DNA from: Acrasis kona
Taxonomy: Eukaryota > Heterolobosea > Eutetramitea > Acrasida > Acrasidae
DNA length: 43,702 nt
Direction: 5' to 3'
NCBI GenBank assembly: GCA_026419775.2
Contig: JAOPGA020000974.1
Span: 1 to 43,702, forward strand
The notes below the pieces were generated by a model. That model worked only from the letters and a program-made list of their open reading frames with translations, made no database searches and was not told where the DNA came from. Each line of letters begins with the position of its first letter. The stretch's first letter is position 1. Positions 8,896-20,209 of this stretch are shown here, in pieces. The translations under genes were made by a program, and so were the position numbers.

Positions 8896-10722
8896 TCATA
8901 TCCACAATTGCTCATAAATTGAGCGATCACCAATTTTGGGCACATCCACAAGATTCATCACGCTATCGTCCACAAATCTGGCCTTTGCACTACTTTTCGT
9001 GACCTCTTCCTCTTCCAAAAAGATTTGACTCATGATGAAATTGCAATCCTTTTTTTTAGTTTTGCTCCTCGACATCAATTCGCAAATCTTTTTCAAAAAG
9101 TCCAAACAGTCTTGATTACTGCTATCGCGTATGCCCTGGGTGGGTATTTCATAATTACTCCATTTGTATAAATGCCCCATTGACTTGTCTTGATTGAGCT
9201 GCATGCCTGCATAATAATCAATTTCCATTTCTACAATTTGAGAAGAAACATTGGATTGACTCGATTGACTCGGAGCGGTAGTAGTGGTATTGGTTTTATC
9301 AAGTGGCAGTTACAGGTGTTGGTGATAAATTTGACAAATTCGATTCAAATTGATCGAAATTTGTTATTTTTCTCTTCTTTGGCGTTCTCTCCAACAACTC
9401 TTCTTCTTCAGCAGAGCCAAACATATTTAATTCTTGTATCGGACGATTCTCTTGCTTTACGTATTGATTGAAGATATCACCGTTATCTTCTACTTGTCGC
9501 TCATCATCTTGCTGAACGGGAGAATTAAAAATGTCATGTTGATTTTGATTCGAAAAATCAAATTCATCAACGGCTTGTTCTTCCTCTTGGCTCATGAAAT
9601 CGAATAGAGTTGGCACTTGGTTCAAATCAAAGTAAAATGGATTCTCGTCGGGTGGTTGAATGGGTTCGATAATCGGAGTTGGACTTGGAGATTTGGTTCG
9701 CGACGGAGGCGATGTCGCCTTCTTTGACTGCACGAATCCCGTTAGTTCCTTCAGTAACTGTTGATTCTTTTCGCGCTCCATCACCAAATCTTGTTCAAAT
9801 GTAGAGAGTCTACTCGATAATTGGTCAATTGTTTTTTCGTAAGATTCTCTCATTTGTCTCTTTTCTGATAACAATTGTTGAAGTTGCTCGTCGAATTTTT
9901 TTTGTTGTTGTTCCAATTGATCTTGTAATTCCTTTGTATTTAAGAGAGGCTTCGACGATGGATCCCTTTTTATTTCTGTTATTGTTGATGAGGACGTTGG
10001 TGAAGGTGTCGCGTCGATTACAGCGGAAGAGATTTGTTTTGTTGCTGGCGAGCGTGTTGGTTGGTTGATGGAATAATGTTGTTCGATGGTCGATAATTCT
10101 GTTCGTAACCAATTGTGAACGTGTGCGGATACGATGGAATCATGATCGAGTGCTAACCCTATGCAAACGGTCATGATGTTATTTTCGTTCATCCATCTGG
10201 GATTGTACTTGTCGGTAATGTCGAACGAAATGGTTTGTTCGCGGTTGGCTACTGTCCATTGGCATGACGTTGATTGGATTTGAGTGGGGTTGATTCTTGG
10301 TCCTTCTCTAGTTGGGTTGGGTCTTTCTTCTAGTGCGCACTTGAACGTTGTTCTCAGTATCTTGAAACTTGGAAATTGTTCGCACATCTCTAATTTAACC
10401 GCCAAAACATGACGACGATCGGTTCTGTGAAAATGTAAAGAAATTGATGGCGAATGAATTGCACATACGTCATGAATCTAGAAACATGGGCGGCGAACGA
10501 ACAACTTACAAAAGAAAAAGTCTTGATTACTCTTTGTGGCTTGGAATTTGTTGTCATAATGTCGATTTTAATATTGGCGGTTATCAAGCTGGGTAATCTA
10601 GGGGAAAGGGAATTCATGGTTTGAAGGGAGGCTAACTCTTTTTGGCTGAATATTATAGAGAGTAACTTTGATTTGTTATCAATGTCACTGAAACGTATTA
10701 GGGGTAAATATTTATTGATCAT
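8896..10722 (-). CDS. Unknown coiled-coil, probably nuclear protein (one frame discrepancy)
   Basis: The first exon (10722-10469) begins with ATG and is joined by a 44-nt intron (10425-10468, GTATGT to CACAG, phase 2) to a long second exon. The product has an ordered amino domain of roughly 200 residues, a Ser/Thr/Pro linker, a Gln/Glu-rich coiled coil of about 75 residues, an acidic Gln/Asn region and a nuclear-localisation-like PKKRKI. The frame meets TGA at 9299-9301. Skipping one base there continues it through a Thr/Ser/Gln run into a conserved-looking tail of about 125 residues ending EQLWI. Alternatives are a separate downstream gene or an unrecognised intron. The fold resembles head-plus-coil proteins, but I do not recognise the family. 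Confidence 0.65.
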
Positions 10723-10759
10723 TCGTCTGTAAGTGTAAACGGAATCAATATTGCCAAAA

Positions 10760-11182
10760 TCAACGGTACCTAATAGTAGATCTTGAAATCAAGATCTTTC
10801 CTTGCTCCAGTGTTGTTGGGATTATTTTCACTATGTAGTTAACGGAGCGTAAGTTGTTTTCCGTGTCAACAACAAAATATATATGATTAGGGTCAACTAA
10901 TTGGGAGCGGGCTTCTTTAATCATGCCCCACTCAAACAGCGCCTGTAAAAGTGATTCCTCTGTAGCGTTGGATATGTTTGACTGTAGTATGGACTCCAAA
11001 ATCTCTTCATGCATGCGAAGGTAGTGTTGCAGCATTTTATTATGGTCTGCTCTTTTTACTAGATCCATTGTTAGCTTTTGGAGCACCCTATCTGCCCGAA
11101 TAGCTGGGTATAGTTTGATGATGCCAGGCATATCGCACCGCTTTACACAGTCGATGAAATTCTTTAGGGCGGGAATATTCAT
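10760..11182 (-). CDS. Unknown 140-aa protein
   Basis: Single-exon ATG-initiated frame. The product is mostly helical-looking with basic patches (FIDCVKRCDM, LVKRADHNKM) and no membrane span, signal peptide or metal motif. It sits between the coiled-coil gene on the same strand and the divergent ClpB gene, with about 300 bases of AT-rich promoter space (11183-11481) upstream that holds nothing else I can identify. No family recognised; the length and regular codon usage suggest a real gene. Confidence 0.5.
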   Translation of the reverse strand: MNIPALKNFIDCVKRCDMPGIIKLYPAIRADRVLQKLTMDLVKRADHNKMLQHYLRMHEEILESILQSNISNATEESLLQALFEWGMIKEARSQLVDPNHIYFVVDTENNLRSVNYIVKIIPTTLEQGKILISRSTIRYR

Positions 11183-11481
11183 CAGTGTTTATGTTGTGTT
11201 ATTATCGCGTTGATGGGAAAAGAAGTGCTTCGAGTAACGTTAACACAGTTTATTGTAATTATTATCTTTTACAATTATACTAATCACTCATGCTCAAATA
11301 ATATTAGAGTGCCATTAGCTAATAACAATAATTTGATACAATTCTACAACACTCGTATAGATAGTTGGTTACCAATTTATTCGCTTTGAAGAGTCTTACA
11401 AAATCGGAATAATGGAATTTGTTGTATTCCTCTAGGAAATAAATAGAGAATTGTCAATTTGATGTCAAGCGACTGAAAAAC

Positions 11482-13821
11482 ATGATCAATACCCATCATC
11501 GTGTACAAAGACTCTTAGCAAGAAGCAATATACGAAGCTTATCGATTGGAATAAGAACCCCATTATTTAAACCAAACATACAGATCACAAGACGCGAAAA
11601 GCAGCATGGATCTCGTTATTTCCACACAACACCAACATTTAAACAAGGATTTCAGATGGGAAAAAAGGAACCCGCTCCAGGTGAGAGTCTCAAGTTATAC
11701 GCAGTAGACGTCACCGAAGCCGCAAAAACCGGTAAATTAGATCCAGTGATCGGTAGAGAGGATGTAATACGTAGAACACTACAAGTGCTTGCCAGGAGAA
11801 CCAAAAATAACCCGGTATTAATTGGCGAGCCTGGTGTAGGTAAAACAGCAATTGTAGAAGGACTTGCACAGCGCATTGTAGCTGGAGACGTACCCAGCTC
11901 CATCAAAGATAAGAAAGTGTTCTCCCTTGATTTAGCTGCTTTAATTGCTGGCGCGTCGTACGCGGGGCAATTCGAAGATCGGTTGAAGAACGTGTTGAAC
12001 GACGTGATCAGCATGAATGGACAAGTCATCCTCTTTGTGGACGAACTACACATGTTAGTCGGCGCGTCAGCAGGCAACAAGACTATGAATGCCGCCAACA
12101 TCATGAAACCTGCATTGGCCCGTGGAGACATGCACTGTGTGGGTGCAACCACATTAAAAGAGTACAGGGAGTATGTGGAATCAGATCCCGCTCTAGCAAG
12201 ACGCTTCCAAGCAGTTCTTGTAACGGAACCAAGTGTACCCGATACCATTTCCATATTACGTGGATTGAAGAACAAGATGGAATTACATCACGGAGTGCCC
12301 ATTTATGACGAAGCCATCGTAGCGGCCGCAAATCATTCTCACAGATACATTACAGACAGATTCCTTCCCGACAAGGCCATCGATCTAGTCGACGAAGCAT
12401 CCGCTGCACTACGCTTACAACAAGAGAGCAAACCAGAAGTACTCGAAAACATTGATCGCATCATTATGAGGAACAGAATCGAAATCGAAGCGCTCAACAA
12501 GGAAACATCACCTGCGAGCGTCGAGAGGAGAAATGCTTTAGAGCAGGACATTAAGGTCAAGTCAGAAGAGAGCGATCGATTAAACATTTTATGGCAAAAT
12601 GAAAGATCTCAGCTACAACAAAAGAAGTCATTACTGCAACAACAAGAAAATTTGGAAAATGAATTAGACAGAGCCATGCGCTCATCTGATTTCCAAAACG
12701 CTTCCAGAATCAAGTACTCCGAATTACCTCGCGTACAAAAAGAATTACAGGAACTGTCCGATAGCATCGATAAGCCTTCCAACAAGGAAGATCGACTTAC
12801 TCATGCAGCGGTCACCAGCGACGACATTGCGCAAGTAGTTTCCAGGACAACGGGTATCCCTGTGCAAAGCTTACTATCTACAGATAAGCAAAAACTATTA
12901 TACATGGAGAAGGAGCTCTCCAATCGCATTGTGGGGCAAGATGCAGCGCTGGAGGCCATCTCCAACGCAGTGCGAATCGGTAGAGCAGGTCTACACTCCA
13001 ATCAAAGACCCCTCGGTACTTTCCTGTTCTTGGGACCTACTGGAGTAGGTAAAACAGAAGTATGTAAGGTACTTTCTCAATTCCTATTCGAATCCAATCA
13101 AAACAACTCCATGACTCGTATCGACATGAGCGAGTACATGGAGAAATTCAGCGTGTCTAGGTTGATAGGAAGTCCACCTGGCTACGTAGGTTTCGAAGAT
13201 GGAGGACAACTAACGGAAGCTGTGAGAAGGAAACCATACCAAGTCATTTTGTTCGATGAGTTCGAGAAGGCTCATCGAGAGGTTAGTAACTTGCTGTTGC
13301 AGGTCTTGGACGAAGGAGAACTCACTGATAGTAAGGGAAGAAAAGTGAATTTTAGGAACACTGTCATCATCATGACGAGTAACATTGGAGCCAGTCAATT
13401 GGCAAACTTACCAGAGGGAGCTTCGAGCGAGGACGCTAGAGATCAAGTCATGAGCGAATTGCATCATCGATTTGCCCCAGAGTTTTTGAACAGAATCGAC
13501 GAAGTGGTGTTATTTAATAGACTATCTAAGGAGAACATTAGAAACATTGCAAAGATCCAATTAGATTTTGTGCAAAAGCATTTGGTGGATAAGAACATAG
13601 TGTTGAATGCTGGTGATGATGTATTGGATTGGTTGAGCGAACGCGGATATGACCCTGTGTTTGGTGCTAGACCTTTGAAGAGGGTGATGAATAGTAAGGT
13701 GTTGAACCCACTCAGCAAAATGATATTGAGTGGCGAAATTACGGAGAATGCCACGGTTAATGTGGGAATTGGGAAGGATGGAGAGCTGGAATTTAAACAA
13801 GCTGAAACGGATGTACAATAA
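11482..13821 (+). CDS. Mitochondrial ClpB/Hsp78-type disaggregase, 779 aa
   Basis: AAA+ protein disaggregase that works with Hsp70 to resolve aggregates in the mitochondrial matrix. The first 65 residues are Arg/Ser/Thr-rich without acidic residues until near the end, a typical matrix-targeting presequence ([10 protein letters not shown] precedes the mature part). D1 has Walker A GEPGVGKT (residues 115-122) and Walker B VILFVDE near 185. A coiled middle domain spans roughly 320-430. D2 has GPTGVGKT (518-525) and ILFDEFEKA near 588. As in yeast Hsp78, the bacterial amino-terminal Clp_N domain is absent, which explains 779 rather than about 860 residues. Intronless. The stop codon is embedded in AATAAA (13817-13822). 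Confidence 0.96.
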   Translation: MINTHHRVQRLLARSNIRSLSIGIRTPLFKPNIQITRREKQHGSRYFHTTPTFKQGFQMGKKEPAPGESLKLYAVDVTEAAKTGKLDPVIGREDVIRRTLQVLARRTKNNPVLIGEPGVGKTAIVEGLAQRIVAGDVPSSIKDKKVFSLDLAALIAGASYAGQFEDRLKNVLNDVISMNGQVILFVDELHMLVGASAGNKTMNAANIMKPALARGDMHCVGATTLKEYREYVESDPALARRFQAVLVTEPSVPDTISILRGLKNKMELHHGVPIYDEAIVAAANHSHRYITDRFLPDKAIDLVDEASAALRLQQESKPEVLENIDRIIMRNRIEIEALNKETSPASVERRNALEQDIKVKSEESDRLNILWQNERSQLQQKKSLLQQQENLENELDRAMRSSDFQNASRIKYSELPRVQKELQELSDSIDKPSNKEDRLTHAAVTSDDIAQVVSRTTGIPVQSLLSTDKQKLLYMEKELSNRIVGQDAALEAISNAVRIGRAGLHSNQRPLGTFLFLGPTGVGKTEVCKVLSQFLFESNQNNSMTRIDMSEYMEKFSVSRLIGSPPGYVGFEDGGQLTEAVRRKPYQVILFDEFEKAHREVSNLLLQVLDEGELTDSKGRKVNFRNTVIIMTSNIGASQLANLPEGASSEDARDQVMSELHHRFAPEFLNRIDEVVLFNRLSKENIRNIAKIQLDFVQKHLVDKNIVLNAGDDVLDWLSERGYDPVFGARPLKRVMNSKVLNPLSKMILSGEITENATVNVGIGKDGELEFKQAETDVQ

Positions 13822-13973
13822 AATATTCTTTTGATCAATTTTCTTGTTTATGATTCAACTTTTCTATCCCTTGCAGCAACCATTTTTGTTGTAAAAATCT
13901 TTCATATCAAGAGAAGACAATAGAAACATGTTGATTGGAATATAAGTTAAACTTATAACAAACAATCCAAGAC

Positions 13974-15396
13974 ATGCATATCGCCGAACAAATAGATGAC
14001 TTGTGCAAGGAGACGATAGACATGATCACTCGCCTGAACAGCATCATGAACCAAGCCAAACAAATAAAGACACAAGTGGACAATGAAAGAACTGAGCTGG
14101 AAAAAGAAAAAATAGTATCAGAGGAGAGAGAAAGACTTAAAAATCCAAGCCGGGGAAGCCGAAGAAATAATTTTGCACGTAGCAAAGAACATCCAAGGAA
14201 GGAATCGAGTAAAATTGGATGTAGGTGGGAAAATGTTTGTCACATCAATTAGCACCTTGACCTCTTTAAAAAACACGTTCTTCACCGGATTTTTCAGCGA
14301 ACAAATGCAAACAAAACCCGAAGAGGATGGTAGTTACTTTATTGACAGAGATGCGAACGATTTCGACATTATTCTTCAAAGGATGCGAGGTGAAGATGTA
14401 AGTGAAAAAATACAGGAACTTGACAAACCAAGAAGAGATAGGCTGTGGTTAGATATTGAGTTTTATTTAGTCTTGGATGTATTCGCAGAATACTTTCCAG
14501 AAAAAATAAAGAAGGAAGGAAGTTTGGAAGGACTATGTGAATCTGTTTTGGTTGGCCACACTGGATATGTAGACTCGATATTACAATTAAGAGATGGAAG
14601 GTTAGCAAGTGGTTGTGGTAACCATGATTCAACAATAAAGATATGGAATATAGGCACTGGTGAGTGTTTATTGACATTAAAGGGACATACAAAAGGTGTC
14701 ACTTCGCTCATAGAAATGAGAGATGGCACATTAGTAAGCGGTAGCTACGACGATACAATAAAGGTATGGACACCGAGGATAGGATATGTACTATTACATA
14801 CACTAAGAGGTCATAAAGAGGGTGTTCTTTGTCTTGCTGAATTGAACGATGGTGATAAAATAGCAAGTGGTAGCGGCGACGAAACAATAAAGATATGGAA
14901 CATACATACTGGTAAATGTACTAGTACTTTAAAGGGACACAATAATAGCGTTCTCTGCCTCTTGCAACTGAACGTTGATAGTTTAGCAAGTGGCGGTGAT
15001 GATTCTGTAATAAAATTATGGGACCTAGTTAGTGACCAATGCTTATTGACCCTTAAAGGTCACAAAAGCGGAGTTCTTTGTCTTTCACGACTAGATTCTG
15101 GCAATATTGCAAGTGGTAGTAGCGATAAAACAATAAAAATATGGAGCACATTTAATGGGCAGTGTTTGTTTACTCTGACTGGTCATGCTAGTATTATTAG
15201 ATCACTCATACAATTAAACGACGGTGGAATAGCAAGTGCTAGTCTAGATAATACAATTAAAACGTGGGACCTCGATTGTAAACGATGCTCGCTAACTATT
15301 AAAGGACATGAGGACAGCATTCTCTCTCTTGCGAAAATAAATGACGGCAGAATAGCCAGTGGTGGTCTTGACAAGACAATTAAGATATGGAAATAA
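13974..15396 (+). CDS. BTB/KCTD-type domain plus seven WD40 repeats (one frame discrepancy)
   Basis: An amino-terminal coiled coil (about 50 residues) is followed by a potassium-channel-tetramerisation-type BTB domain (KLDVGGKMF, YFIDRDANDFDIIL) and seven WD40 units, each starting with a GH dipeptide (GHTGYV, GHTKGV, GHKEGV and so on) and ending in IKIW-like strands, enough for one propeller. This suggests a substrate adaptor, perhaps for Cullin-3. The coil and BTB parts are in different frames: skipping one base in the A5 run at 14139-14143 fuses them, and the total length has exactly one surplus base. The downstream frame has no ATG before the BTB domain itself, which favours one gene over two. 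The stop overlaps AATAAA. Confidence 0.85.
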
Positions 15397-15739
15397 AAAG
15401 AATAATATTCGTAGATTATCACGATGGTATAACCGGTCGACATAACTTCCATCCGCCCAAAGGTTTTCTAGTGTGTTTTTTCATTTTGAACAACCAAACG
15501 AACTCGCCGTGTTATCATCATGTACTTACTCACATACAATATTTAATAACAGATCGTACTTGTAACAGATATTAAATTACTTTTGTTTAAATAAACCATG
15601 GTTCGTGCACGATAATTTTATTATTAATATTGTATTTATAAATTGACAACTCCGGCATCTATTAAATTGTAAGGATGCCTATTATTAATCTTATAAAAGC
15701 GGACATTTAATTTACCCAACAATTAAAACAAACACAACA
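15397..15739. other. Intergenic region upstream of the oxidoreductase gene
   Basis: About 340 bases, strongly AT-rich toward the right half. The end of the WD40 transcript and the promoter of the oxidoreductase must lie here. A CAAT/TATAAA-like stretch (CTTATAAAAG) sits near 15690, about 50 bases upstream of the ATG. I see no gene. Confidence 0.4.
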
Positions 15740-16870
15740 ATGACCGCAAAGAAGATCACAGGAGATAAAGTAAGATACGGAGTTGTAGCAGGTGGTAATA
15801 TCTCTCAAGCCGCATTTATGCCTGGTGTTGATCAAACTGGTAACTCTGTGATGACGGCGCTAGTGACCAGTGATCCAACAAAAGCAGATGAACTTGCCTC
15901 TAAATACAATCTTAAGAGCTATTCATACGAAGAGTTTGATAAGCTCTTGCAAGAAGATGTGGTTGATGCATTTTACATCGCCACACCCAACTTCATGCAC
16001 AGACAATTTGCCGAACCAGCACTCAAGGCAGGATATCATGTTTTGTTAGAAAAACCTATGGAAGTGTCTGTAGAGGATTGCCAAGCGATCATCAATGCAT
16101 CCGAACAAAGTGGTGCCAAACTCATGATTGCCTACAGATTACACTTTGAACCCGCAACACTTGAACTACAAAGAAAATGTAGGGAGGGTGATTTTGGAGA
16201 TTTGAGATTCTTCTCGTCCATATTTTCACAGCCCCTCGATACTGATAATCACAGAGCCAAGTATGACTACTGGGCTGGGCCTGTTCCCGACATGGGCACA
16301 TATCCCATCAATGCCGTTCGTAACGTGTTCAACTCTGAACCCATAGAAGTAAGCGCCACAGGAATCAGAACCCCGGACCGTGGTTTCGAAGGAGATTTCG
16401 ACGACATTGTTCAGGTCACTTTAAAGTTCCCAGGAGAACGCATCGCTCAATTTGTTGTGTCCTACACAGGAGAGAGCAGTGAGAGATATCAAGTTGTAGG
16501 CACAAAAGGAATGGCCGACATGAAGCCTTGCTATTTCTTTGGTCCTGGTGTAAAATTGAAGTACACAACTTCCATTGACAAGAAGGAAGAGACTTTTGAA
16601 CACGAAAACACGGATCAGTTTAGTGGAGAGACACATTACTTCTCTGAATGCATCATCCAGAACATTCAGCCCGAATGTGACGGAGAGGAAGGTCTTTTAG
16701 ACGTCAGAATCATGGAGGCTGTAAAGAAGGCTTTGGAGACTGGTGAAAAACAAAAACTTGCTCCACTTCAGAGATTAAGGACAACTCAGGAGTCACAAGC
16801 CAGAAAGTTCCCACAAGTAACCCCACCAAAGCACATGATTGGAAAGGACTCTGATAAACCTGCCGAATAA
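15740..16870 (+). CDS. Gfo/Idh/MocA-family NAD(P)-dependent oxidoreductase, 376 aa
   Basis: Soluble dehydrogenase acting on a sugar, inositol or related polyol; the exact substrate cannot be told. The amino-terminal Rossmann fold has GVVAGGNISQAAF near residue 14 where the dinucleotide binds. The family Glu-Lys-Pro signature occurs as LLEKPMEV near residue 104, with a catalytic-region motif AYRLHFEPA later and a conserved MGTYPINAVR. Length is typical. It is intronless and resembles bacterial glucose-fructose-oxidoreductase-like proteins, so an old bacterial acquisition is possible but not shown. There is no targeting signal, so it is probably cytosolic. The stop is embedded in AATAAA. Confidence 0.9.
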   Translation: MTAKKITGDKVRYGVVAGGNISQAAFMPGVDQTGNSVMTALVTSDPTKADELASKYNLKSYSYEEFDKLLQEDVVDAFYIATPNFMHRQFAEPALKAGYHVLLEKPMEVSVEDCQAIINASEQSGAKLMIAYRLHFEPATLELQRKCREGDFGDLRFFSSIFSQPLDTDNHRAKYDYWAGPVPDMGTYPINAVRNVFNSEPIEVSATGIRTPDRGFEGDFDDIVQVTLKFPGERIAQFVVSYTGESSERYQVVGTKGMADMKPCYFFGPGVKLKYTTSIDKKEETFEHENTDQFSGETHYFSECIIQNIQPECDGEEGLLDVRIMEAVKKALETGEKQKLAPLQRLRTTQESQARKFPQVTPPKHMIGKDSDKPAE

Positions 16871-17005
16871 AACATACATTCTGTTATTACTGTTTTCTTC
16901 TGAAGCCTTCTAGATGCCATCATTACAAATGCATTTTCTTGTAATATCAATTTGAAGAGTTTTTTAGATCTTGATGTGACATGTCAGTCAAAAAAATCAC
17001 AACTG

Positions 17006-17221
17006 ATGGAAGAATCCCTACACGCTCAATTGTCTCTCGCAAACCAAGCGAATGAGGTACTAAGAAGGGACTTAAAAGAAAAGAATGAAAGAATAGAAGA
17101 GTTGGAGAACGATAATAAAAAGCTTCGTGAGGATGTTGATTTGTTGACTTCAAGGGTGGAGGACATGCAGCAAGAGACATTCAAATATCAAGAAAAAGTG
17201 ATAGAGTTGATTGAAAGTTAA
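17006..17221 (+). CDS. Small coiled-coil protein, 71 aa
   Basis: From the first in-frame ATG the product is almost one continuous heptad-patterned helix (NERIEELENDNKKLREDVD). The frame is open for 18 further codons upstream but without ATG, so a short 5' exon is possible. It ends 11 bases from the stop of the convergent calponin-homology gene, so the two transcripts must overlap. Its AATAAA is at 17220-17225. Could be a subunit-like or scaffold peptide; family not recognised. Confidence 0.5.
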   Translation: MEESLHAQLSLANQANEVLRRDLKEKNERIEELENDNKKLREDVDLLTSRVEDMQQETFKYQEKVIELIES

Positions 17222-17232
17222 TAAAATATTAT

Positions 17233-18175
17233 TTATGCCAGACGGTTCCTCTTGGCATCGAACGAACCATTTACATGCGAGAACATTCTCCATAACGTTA
17301 CAAGTAACGAGAAGGATATCACAAGAGGAAGCGTAAATACACTTATTAGTGACGTAGTCATGCTCTCACCATTATGACTCCGAACAATGTCTATGGGGGC
17401 GGCATTGTCCAAAACTTCCTGAACCTGAGGGACGTCAGGATATTCATCTAAATCCTCTTCTATTGGTTCGTCATTTACTTCCTGTTCTAAATTATTCTTA
17501 ATCTCTTCATCAGTTACCACCTCTGGAGATGGCGGATAAACCTGTGCCGCATCTTCTTCTATAACATTCAGCATTTCTTCACTAGGTGACATTACAGGAG
17601 TTTCTATAGCTTTGGTAGCAAATAACTGTAAATTTGATAGGCAGTTGAGAATGTCTTGTTTGTTTTGATGGAGGAACAAGTCCTCAAACGTAAAGAATGC
17701 TAATACAGGAAACCCGTCGATGCGCCTCACTCCATCCAAAAACAGTTTGATATTACCCTTAGCGTTGGGTAGGTAGTTGCTGCTCTTGATGTACTCTCTG
17801 TGTTCATTTAAAAAGTATATTTTATCGCTAAATGAATGAACTTTTGATATATCAATTGTTGATCCGAAGAACTTGTGCAGTAATTGACTTCATTAATTAA
17901 AGATTTTTTCTAGCGTTTACAGCTTACCACAAAATATAGCCTGATTCTAGATTATAGTAGAACATACTAGATTCTTCTTTCATACGGCGCTGTGGAGTTT
18001 TCACAAGCGTTGAGGTTACTGACTGCGCATCTTGCTTCTTTTCTTCAAATACTATGCCTAAAGATTCCTCTATCCAGACCCTGAGCTTCTGTTCTGTAAC
18101 ATATTGCTCGTTTTGGGTTCTTGGTGTCAAAAGATCGCTGATAGTGTCTGGCCCTGTAATCGATTGATTTTTCAT
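17233..18175 (-). CDS. Calponin-homology-domain protein with C-terminal membrane anchor, 300 aa
   Basis: Two exons (18175-17928 and 17887-17233) are joined across a 40-nt intron (GTAAGC to TGAAG, phase 2). Splicing assembles a divergent CH domain at about residues 28-150: LRVWIEESLG, then LESGYILCQLLHKF, NIKLFLDGVRRIDG and FTFEDLFLHQN, matching the four-helix actin- or microtubule-binding CH pattern. An acidic Pro-rich linker follows (about 165-255). A hydrophobic span near 262-286 (SVFTLPLVISFSLLVTLW) sits about 15 residues from a basic tail, as in tail-anchored or nesprin-like proteins. It would place a cytoskeleton-binding domain on a membrane. The CH assignment is by pattern only; the anchor is clear. 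Confidence 0.72.
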
Positions 18176-18226
18176 TTGTAACAGTCAATTGAAGAACAAA
18201 TTTGGTAATAAAAATACAAACAAAAT

Positions 18227-20025
18227 TTATGAATCGTTAGGAGATACAACAACTGCATTGTTAACTCTATCTGTTGTTTCCTCATCAGAGTTCTCCCATT
18301 GCTTATCATCTTGTTCTAGATATTTGATCTCGCGTTGGAATCTCTCCACCAAGGTCGCCATTTTTCTTCTTCTTTCCTCAATCCTTTCCTTCTCTTGATT
18401 CTTATTTCTTAGTTCCCTCTCGAGCTTGTGAATTTGAGCTACCTTATCTTCAATGCTGTCACGCTCCCACCTTAGTGACTGTTTTAGTTCAGTGATCTCC
18501 TTATCCTTATTTACTCCTTGTAATCTTAAAGTTTCGATCTGACCTGCTAGGGTGGCATTTTCGTTTTGTACATTTCTTAGGTTTTCAATTTGACCTTGCA
18601 TCTCCTGCTCTACAACTTGATGTTGAGCAATGCGGCTCTCCAATTCCTCAGCCTTCTCGGTCAACGATTCGTTCTCCTCCGTAAGCTTATCAATTCTCTC
18701 GCAGTGAACTTTGATTGCTTCTTCTAATGCTACACACTTCTCTTTCAATTCAGATATTTCTTGGAGCATGGATTCTATGAGTTGTTGCTTGTTAATAGCT
18801 GGAATCTCTCCTAACGAGTCTAGTTGAGAAATTTCAGGGTTGCTGGGTGACCTCTTGATAGCACCACCGGTATTCTTGAGAGGAGGTTTTCCACCACTGC
18901 GTAGGCAACGTACTTCTTCCTCGAGCTGTGCAATAGATACTCTTGCTGCTTCTAGCATCTTCATCAATTCTACGGCTGATAGAACTTCGTTGACACGTGG
19001 CTTGTTCTTGATGCTCTTAGCACGGATACCGAATCTTAGAGTGGATATTGTTTCTACGTCGTTGTACACGGAGGGTGATGCGTTGAGAACCAAGGTGGTC
19101 AAAGAGTTACCTCCCAAAGAATCTTGAAGTAACCTTGTAAGTTTGGAATCTCTGTATGGTACAAACTTGCTCTTTCCGTCTGTGAGGGCGTTAATAACGT
19201 TTCCTAGGCAAGATAGAGACTTGTTGATTGTTTTAGCTTCTTCGAGACGGGTACCAGCAGCTCCGGTCTTCTTGACCTTTTCAGAACCTGCCAAGTCGAC
19301 CAAGAATAGCTTTCCAGATTTGGTATCCATACTGACCTTGTGCTTTTGGTTAACAGTCATGATGAAGATACTGTGTGAACGAGAGGAGTCAGCGTTCATT
19401 CTTGTGGAGCCTACAGCTCTGTTTGCAGTACCTTTCTTCATGAGGTCGAACACTTTATCGGCGCAGTCTACCTTTTCTTCGGTTGCATCTTGTACGTACA
19501 TTCCACGTCCAGAAGTGTAGTCTTCTTTGATTTGTAGATTGGTTTGGTCAACGTCGAATAAGTCGCGAATCTTTTCATTGTAGATTTCTACGTACTGAAC
19601 TGTAACGGTGAACTCAACACTCTCCTCTCCAATCTTGACTTGCTCGAATAGATCGTCAACAACGTTTGGAATAATACCCTTGTTGTTTGGTCCTCCCATC
19701 ATTGTATAAGATTTTCCTGAACCTGTTTGTCCATAGGCAAAGATAGTTCCATTGAAACCCTTGAATAAGTCTGTACAGGTTAGCTACGAATAAAAATTGC
19801 TGAAAACGTACTCTCTACTACGGGTTTTCCTACTCTATCAAAAATTTCAGCCTGTGTTGAATCTTGGCCAAAGACTGCATCGAATGTGAACTCGTTTGGT
19901 TTCCCTTCTGAGACCACAGTGCAGGTTGGGTTATTGATTGATACACATTCACTTCCACTAACTTTCTTCTCTAGCTCGTTTTGTGGACGGAAGCGGCATA
20001 CTACCTCAATGTTTGTGCGAGTCAT
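18227..20025 (-). CDS. Kinesin-1-type motor (fungal-like heavy chain), 585 aa
   Basis: Plus-end-directed microtubule motor. The first exon (20025-19812) joins the second (19770-18227) across a 41-nt intron. The motor domain occupies about residues 5-330: VVCRFRPQN, P-loop AYGQTGSGKS (83-92), switch I SSRSHSIF, switch II DLAGSEK, microtubule-binding HVPYRDSKLTRLL-like segment, and neck linker KSIKNKPRVN. This matches fungal conventional kinesin closely. The remaining 255 residues are coiled coil interrupted once. No globular IAK-type tail is evident, and the protein is much shorter than usual heavy chains (over 900 aa), so it may be a short dimeric motor or have diverged cargo binding. Confidence 0.93.
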
Positions 20026-20209
20026 ATATATTTGATGTTATGTGATTTGTTTTTTTAAGAAGAGGATATGAAACTCAGATTTAATTTATACCCACTACAA
20101 ACTTTACGTCAAAATTAAAAATAAAAAACATAATCCATTTTGGTAAAATTATAGTTATAACCTTATATGAGCAAAAAGCATTTAATTTTAATATACAAAA
20201 TCTCTGTCT

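Noticed and set aside
9254-9298. 45-nt intron (GTAACT to CCGAG) resolving the frame break in the coiled-coil gene
   Set aside because: Its acceptor is atypical and the resulting frame stops within about 15 codons, losing the conserved-looking tail.
11652-12275. 207-aa minus-strand frame
   Set aside because: Antisense shadow of the ClpB first ATPase domain.
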